Source: Plicaturopsis crispa FD-325 SS-3
Taxonomy: Eukaryota > Basidiomycota > Agaricomycetes > Amylocorticiales > Amylocorticiaceae
Direction: 5' to 3'
Length of the DNA stretch: 64,000 bases
NCBI GenBank assembly: GCA_000827205.1
Contig: KN832559.1
Location: forward strand, 600,199 to 664,198
Below are positions 58,916 to 64,000 of the stretch, piece after piece. The notes under the pieces were generated by a model. It was not told where the DNA came from. It saw only the letters and a program-made list of their open reading frames with translations, and searched no databases. Both the position numbers and the translations under genes were made by a program. Numbering within the stretch: the first letter of the stretch is position 1; each line of letters starts with the position of its first letter.

Positions 58916-60176
58916 ATGGCTGTATTTTCGCGCCTTGTCCCTACTATAGTCAGTGCATATGGTCTCCAAACAGGTTAGTGATCACTTACCATACAACATC
59001 GAGTCTCATGCTAATTCCCGATTCCCAACATATAGTGTTAGCGGGCATATTTGTCCCGCAAGAAAATGAGAAATACTACGACTTGGGCGGTGCAGCTGGG
59101 TTTCTCTCAACGACGTTCATTTCACTGTACTATCCGTCGCTCAAGTCCAAATACTGGCACAAGCTGCCGATCTCTCTGCCTGCCCTGACCAGCTTCGCAC
59201 CCCGGCAGCTGTTGCTGAGCGCTGCTTTAGGTATATGGAGTATTAGGCTTGGTAGCTTCCTCGTACAAGTATGCGTATAGCACTTCGATGCTGCATGTCA
59301 AGATATCTGACGTTCGGACCTTAGCGTGCGATTAAAGCCGGTGGCGATTCAAGGTTTGACGAAGTAAAACATCAGCCCGGAACATTCGCCTTGTTCTGGA
59401 TGGCCCAAGGTATGTTCAAAGTGCCTCCATAGATAATCACTTCGGCTCACCCTATACTTAGCGACGTGGATAACCCTCGTCGGCCTGCCTGTATACTTGG
59501 TAAGGCGTGGTCTATTTCGAGGTTCATTGCTGTACTGACATTCCATCGAAGTGCAACTCCCTCCCCGCGCCTTTGCATTCCCCTCTTGGCCCGCGCGACT
59601 ACGCGGCAGTAGCGTTCTTTGCGGCGTCTTTCCTCTTCGAGGTTATCGCAGACCGTCAGAAATCAGCCTGGCGACGCGCGAAGGACGCGAAACAACATGA
59701 CGAGAAATTCATCTCGAGCGGGCTTTGGAGCATCAGCCGCCACCCCAAGTACGTGTTGCAAGTACTCTGACCTTATTCAGACGGATACTAATGGTCATTT
59801 TGTTTAAGCTACGTCGGCGAGGTCGGAATCTGGACGGGGATATGGGCATTGTCCACTGCCACTCTCCAAACTGCCTGGTTCCCTCGCGGAACCGTCGCAG
59901 TCGCGGCTGCGAGCCCACTGTTCACCTGGTTCTTGCTGCGTAACGTTTGTTGTTCCGTGATTTGTGTATCCCGCCTGCAACCTTGCTGATTTTTGCATGT
60001 TAGGTCTCCGGTGTTCCTCCTTTGGAGAAGTCAGGGGATAAGAAATACGGCAATGACCCTAACTGGCGCGAGTACAAAAAGTGAGCAGCGCGATTCATGT
60101 GCTTGCCTACAACGTACCCTGAGATCATTTCACCCAGAACCGTCCCCGTGTTCTGGCCGTGGGGAGGGTTCAATTA
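58916..60176 (+). CDS. DUF1295 / steroid 5-alpha-reductase-like integral membrane protein
   Basis: Multi-exon gene starting at ATG 58916 (MAVFSRLVPTIVSAYGLQT). After a first intron come FLSTTFISLYYPSLKSKYW, LLLSAALGIWSIRLGSFLVQ, RAIKAGGDSRFDEVKHQPGT, LFWMAQATWITLVGLPVYL, AAVAFFAASFLFEVIADRQK and KFISSGLWSISRHPNYVGEV. It ends EYKKTVPVFWPWGGFN. The [DE].QK..[FW] and G.W..SRHPNY.GE motifs define the DUF1295 family, related to steroid 5-alpha-reductases and isoprenylcysteine methyltransferases, which bind NADPH or SAM at the membrane. The substrate in fungi is not established. Five or six hydrophobic segments are visible. It is complete, and the stop at 60174-60176 is read after a clear last intron. 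Confidence 0.9.
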
Positions 60177-61098
60177 AGCACTCCATCCAACGTACTTAGG
60201 AGGACTTAGGGCCTTCCCATTGCAGACTCTCACCGTCGAACTCTGTCCCTGTGTTTCTACCATCTTGGGCTTCCATTTCTGCATCATGCGTCGTCGAGTT
60301 AACACTGTAATCGTTGCGTTCCCTTTCAATCCCTTGTCGTCTGTCCCCTTTCTCAAGAATCAGCAGGTTCTCGAGTTAAACTGCGTGCGGTCGGCCATGC
60401 TAGCTTCTCCAGGGCGCTCCGGGGTGTGAAGTGACCTTCCATCTGAACGATATGGCGGACATTTTATTGATCTTCTGCATCCGACTGGCTCGCCAAGTTG
60501 CTTGCTTGTAAATCGCGTGGATCGGGTACGCCCTCGGCCCGGATGGGATTGGCCCGCTATATTTTGCTTCCTTCAATCTTGTGTTCCTTGATCTCAAACT
60601 CTGCTATCTGACCAGATCTGTCCTGCACTCCTGATTCGAATGCTGATGTCTGTCACCGACTCCTCACCGTGCAAGTTATTTTGTACCGACCTAGGCGTAT
60701 GGAGATGCGTTCATCGGTTTAACCGTCTTTATCTCCATTCTTTATTCGACGCCGTCTGTTAAATGGCTTACATTCTCTCTTTGTCTAGGATCCAGTTGAC
60801 CGGGCATACGGAGGCATACGGTGACCTTGCGGAAGCATGGCATTGACAACTTCCAATCTGAAGATCCTCCCGGTGGCGTCGTGTAGATCGCCCTTTGCGA
60901 AATGAAGTACACCGTCATACCCGAACGATGAACGCTTTGGCGCGGTAGGGCCTCATATCGCAATCAAGTGAGGTTTAGAAGAGGTATTTTCCGATATCAC
61001 ATTGATGTTAGCTCAAAGTCAGATTTCGGTGCGTTTATATCTGCATAAGAATACGTTGCTCAAGCATAGGTCTATGTCTTTTTCTTGACATCCTCAGC
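60177..61098. other. intergenic, upstream of P450 gene 2
   Basis: About 0.9 kb without recognisable gene, RNA or repeat. Confidence 0.5.
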
Positions 61099-63354
61099 AT
61101 GTCGCTGGTGCGCACCGATGCCGTCCTCTCCGTGGCTGCGGTCGCTGTCGCGTTCTTGGTCTTCAAGATCTTGAGGGCTGGTCGCAGAGAAAGTTTCCTC
61201 CCTCCGGGCCCCCCGACGGTGCCGCTTCTAGGCAATCTACACGTACTCCCTACAACATTCGCCCACTACAAGTAAGTGATGTTTTCTTCTTTCTTGTTGT
61301 CACCAGGTGACCCGCAATCCCTGTAGATTTACTGAGTGGGCGGCTGAATATGGCGACATATATTCTGTGAGTAATGTCTTACTACCAGACGCGCTCTATA
61401 CTGATGGTGCCGCGTCCTTTGATAGCTCAAAGTTGCCTCTGGAACTGCACTCGTGATCTCAAGCGCAAAGGCCGTCAAGGAACTTATGGACAGGAATACC
61501 GGCAACTCTGTAGATCGGCCCCCTCTTTACTGGGCAGACCAGATTACGGGAGGTCTTCATCTGGCAACCGTCCGTTATGGCAAGTCGAAATGTTTATCTC
61601 TTGCATTCACGATGATGTTTACGGACCACACTGTCCTTAGGCGACATATGGCGCTCTATGAGGAAAACCGCACATACTATCCTCACGCCACAGGGTGCTG
61701 ATAGGCACTTGCCTATCCAACAGGCCGAAACCACGCAGCTTCTCTATGACCTGCTCCATACCCCGGAAGTAAGCACCGTGCCTTCGGTTGTTACCTAGTG
61801 ACTGAATCGGGTTGACGCGTGATATAGGACTTTTTCAAGCATCTACGTCGCTTTTCAAATTCGGGCATCCTTTCTGTGTTATATGGCACGCGCTCCCCGC
61901 GGTACGAGTCGAAGGACTCAAAAGAATTCTTCGACGTCGAGCATCGCTGGGAAGGGGCAGGTGCAACTGGACACTCCCCACCTATTGACCTTGTCCCCAT
62001 CCTGAAATACATCCCCGAGCGATGGGCACCCTGGAAGGAGGAATGGCGGGAAGTGAGGAGATTGCAAGGGTATGTTTTGGGGCGTGTGCTCCGTTCAGCT
62101 GCTCTCGCTGATTCGTCCCCGACAGAGGATTCTACCGCCGGATGTACGCTGACATGGAAGCCGCTGTTGAGAGAGGCGAAGAAGTCGGTGCCTTCATGGA
62201 GGAGGTCGTCAAACGTCGCGAAGAGTTTGGTCTTACCCGTGAAGTAGGAGCGTGAGTGTCGGTTGCTATCGTGCGTCATGCTTACATTGATGGCCTGTCT
62301 AGATATCTTGGTGGCACGCTCATCGAGGGCGGTTCCGACACAACAACGTCTTTCCTGCAGACCATGATTATGGCGATCATCAAGAACCCCGATGTTCAAC
62401 GCAAAGCTCATGAGGAGTTGGACCGTGTGGTTGGGTCTAAAGTACCTACCATTGCCGATTACCCCGAGCTGAAGTATATCCATGCCATCATAAAGGAGGT
62501 TAGCGGCGCAATGCTACATCTGTTTTCTTTTACTTATGCTACAAGCATTGCAGGTTCATCGCTGGAGGCCCGTCATTCCCGTTGTCCTCCCACACATGAC
62601 GATAGCGGAAGACCATGTTCGCCTTCACTGTTATATCATTCTTCCGGATAGAATCACTGATTATTCTGTTGTCAGTATCGTGGTTATCACATTCCCAAGA
62701 ACACGACTATCTTCATGAATACCTGGGGCGTTTATCACGATCCCGAAGCGTTTGACAACCCTGATGTGTTCAATCCTGACCGGTACTTGCAGGCGGAGTT
62801 CGGCACAAAGCCTGGTGTTGACGAGCGTTACTGGCGCCACACTTTCTCTTTCGGCTGCGGAAGGGTGCGCAAATCAGTCTATGTGTATACAGCTGTGATG
62901 CCACCGACTAATTCTTCTGCCGCAGAGAATTTGCCCAGGTATCCATGTTGCAGACAACGCCATAGTAAGTTGGATTTATATCCTCTACTTAGTGATGCAT
63001 ACTGATGTCAACACTGTAGATGATAGCTATAATGCTCGTCCTTTGGGCCTTCGAATTTGACTACGCCATCGACCCAGAGACACGGAAGCCTATCGAACTG
63101 GACGAATGGGATTTCCACGATGTAAGTCACTACTGTACACACCACTGCGGCATAAACTGAGCCTCCGTTCGCAGGGAACATTCAGTTACCCGAACCCCTA
63201 CAAATGCTCTATCAAGCCCCGGAGCGCACATCATGCCGAACTTATCGAGCAAGTATTTGTGGATTCGATCCCTACTCTTTTACCTTTCGAGCGAAAGTTG
63301 GATGCGGAAGAGAAGGCATGGGTCGCCCAATCGCGCGCCCACCTGAAGCTTTGA
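61099..63354 (+). CDS. cytochrome P450, E-class group I
   Basis: Many-exon P450 with a complete reading frame. The N-terminus [20 protein letters not shown] anchors it in the ER; then [20 protein letters not shown] and [20 protein letters not shown]. The C-helix region is [16 protein letters not shown], the I helix [12 protein letters not shown], and the K helix [16 protein letters not shown] (ExxR), then FNPDRYL. The haem loop is [18 protein letters not shown], formed across an intron inside the loop. Two junctions deserve care: intron 61580-61640 is GC-AG (TATG|GCAAGT), and the haem-loop intron starts AGG|GTGCGC. It resembles fungal P450s annotated as O-methylsterigmatocystin oxidoreductase-like, a broad label that does not imply that chemistry. 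Substrate unknown. Confidence 0.9.
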
Positions 63355-64000
63355 CCGGTTCCGCCCAATCTCATGAGTGGTATATATGATTCGATGTCAG
63401 ACTCGAGTACTGTCCTCTACGTACTCGCATTCATTCCATACCTTGTCACCCTCTGTTGTACTTACAAAATATATGTGACACCATCAGGTCAATGCTTGGG
63501 TGTTGCATTGACTTTCAACAACGGTTCGCCCAGCGGCATTTGGATCTGCGGTAAGTAACCCGTAGCATATACAGACAGGTGGTAGAACTGGTACACGAGT
63601 TGTAGGGATATTTGGAGCATCGGGTGGTGAAGGTGACCGCGGGAATCCGGATCGGAGATCGGAAGCGCACAGTGTCGTGCCAGCGCGCTCGTTGTACTGT
63701 TCTCTACCTGATTATATCGTGTTCCCTCTGGCCCTTGCTGCGTCATCTACGGAAACCTTCAAGGCGATATCCAACATAATCAGGTCCACCGGTGCAGGGG
63801 GGCATCCTGCACTCTGGCTGCTTACTTGATCTGCTTGATCTGTTATCTGATCTGGTGATCTGGCTGGGATCCTGAACGTTCAAAGCCTCGTACGGATCGA
63901 CGAGCACTCGCAAGACCTCACTGGTTGTGACGGCACCGCTAGCCACTGGACAAACCCCATTACCCATCGACCTTCGACATCGCGACAGCACTCGTTTGGA
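63355..64000. other. 3' flank of P450 gene 2, right window edge
   Basis: No gene recognised. A TGATCTG-type microsatellite lies at about 63823-63868. Confidence 0.5.
63823..63868. repeat. degenerate TGATCTG tandem repeat
   Basis: TGATCTG-like units (TTGATCTGC, TTGATCTGT, CTGATCTGG, TGATCTGGC) repeat about five times with variable one- or two-base spacers. Confidence 0.6.

Noticed and set aside
1-64000. CRISPR array, bacterial operon or phage content
   Set aside because: No regularly spaced repeats, and the gene structure is eukaryotic throughout.

Overview
The window is nuclear DNA of a filamentous basidiomycete, most likely an Agaricomycete. Coding regions are cut by many short introns of about 45-70 nt with GT-AG ends and CTAAC/CTGAC-like branch sites. 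Several families are typical of or restricted to basidiomycetes: DUF6534 membrane proteins, DUF6593 proteins, and a Plavaka-type transposase with a DUF6532 partner. Three tRNA genes all carry an intron after anticodon position 37. Almost every gene is multi-exon, so coordinates run from start codon to stop codon, and exon limits given in the entries were read by eye from splice sites and family resemblance.

Layout. 1-1.3 kb: 5' part of a DENN-domain trafficking gene that runs off the left edge. 2.4-3.4 kb: a 967-bp hAT-like non-autonomous transposon with a perfect 8-bp target duplication, 250 bp upstream of a casein kinase 1 gene (3.6-5.9 kb). 6.7-13.3 kb: two DUF6534 seven-helix membrane protein paralogues on opposite strands around a small mitochondrial protein gene. 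14-22.2 kb: a Plavaka-type DNA transposon with two divergent genes. Its transposase is broken by two later insertions, a 1.8-kb terminal-inverted-repeat element and a 609-bp LTR miniature element (TRIM) whose two 147-bp LTRs read as identical.

22.8-32.6 kb: a basidiomycete hypothetical gene, an MFS drug/polyamine-type transporter with an apparent 3-nt micro-exon, and two DUF6593 paralogues about 3 kb apart. 32.7-38.2 kb: acetate kinase and phosphoketolase, head to head, together the phosphoketolase-acetate bypass from sugar phosphates to acetate with ATP recovery. 38.5-41 kb: a cytochrome P450 with an unusual N-terminal repeat.

41-46.1 kb: a tRNA-Ser, a gene-poor stretch with decayed repeats, and a secreted cysteine-rich protein. 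46.8-63.4 kb: a dense conserved block with C-5 sterol desaturase, tRNA-Arg, an AT-hook/Myb-like DNA-binding protein, Vps39/Vam6, tRNA-Ala, Rae1/Gle2, a zinc-less MDR oxidoreductase, a DUF1295 membrane reductase and a second P450. Housekeeping genes alternate with lineage-specific membrane and secreted protein genes, and transposon remains fill several of the gaps.
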